Assembly: GCA_028751875.1 (NCBI GenBank)
Contig: CM054165.1
Coordinates: 29,547,516-29,611,515, forward strand
Direction: 5' to 3'
Source: Rapana venosa
Lineage: Eukaryota; Mollusca; Gastropoda; Neogastropoda; Muricidae
Length of the DNA: 64,000 bases
The translations under genes were made by a program, and so were the position numbers. Shown piece by piece: positions 63,806-64,000 of the stretch (its first letter is position 1; the number at the start of each line of letters is the position of its first letter). The notes under the pieces were generated by a model. It ran no database searches. It had not been told where the DNA came from and worked only from the letters and a program-made list of their open reading frames with translations.

Positions 63806-64000
63806 TCGGATAAGACTATAAACCGAGGTCCCGTGTGCGAACGCATGCAGAACATCTTGCGCATCCTGTTCCGCTTTTCAGAAGAGTAGGCCATTGTGTG
63901 CCAGTGGAAACAGATGACAAAATTTACAAAACCGCATACACACGGGGACTGGATGCAAAAAGCACACGATTGCTCATTCCATTATCCTCGATATAAAAGA
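63806..64000 (+). mobile_element. SINE-1, 5' truncated, runs off the window
   Basis: Starts TTCGGATAAGACTATAAACC. Body complete except for a 12-base deletion after 'cttgcgca'. Alpha stem AGCACACGATTGCT. Confidence 0.85.

Overview
Animal nuclear DNA. The window shows spliced exons, many tRNA- and 5S-derived SINEs, truncated LINEs, long microsatellites and unusually long G or C runs. There are no operons, CRISPR arrays or genuine rRNA/tRNA genes. The repeat style, with LINE ends reading TATATAAATTCCAT followed by (ATT)n, and the gene's divergence from vertebrates suggest a mollusc, probably a gastropod. That assignment is inference.

One host gene can be rebuilt on the minus strand. It is an RNF13-like PA-TM-RING E3 ubiquitin ligase, with coding exons from 40770 down to 15886 (signal peptide, protease-associated domain, transmembrane helix, RING-H2, long tail). 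Every splice phase agrees. Eleven exons are used per transcript and give 530 or 529 codons before the stop. Exon 4 exists in two versions (33803-33893 and 31324-31417). They have identical phases, and using both breaks the frame, so they look mutually exclusive. A possible noncoding first exon and promoter lies at 56466-56620.

The flanks and introns are a graveyard of retroposons. 1-13 kb: SINE-1 copies, LINE 3' ends, an 80-bp repeat in tandem and a 492-bp retroposon nested in a SINE. 13.1-15.0 kb: the 3' half of a LINE with reverse transcriptase and RNase H, still open. 15.9-40.8 kb: the gene, with introns full of SINEs and four minisatellites. 40.8-56.5 kb: probable first intron, holding a decayed CR1/L2-type LINE (48.5-51.5 kb). 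56.5-64 kb: more SINEs, hairpin retroposons, a duplicated segment and homopolymers.

The SINEs form a modular set. Interchangeable tRNA-like heads (SINE-1, SINE-2) share one central body and carry one of two 3' tails: alpha, with a constant 5-bp stem and a variable loop, or beta, which is also the tail of the tRNA-Leu-like SINE-3. Beside them are a tRNA/5S chimeric SINE (SINE-5S) and a short two-hairpin retroposon (HP) with (GAA)n tails and clean target duplications. A LINE fragment with the same tail type and a perfect 18-bp target duplication could be its driver.
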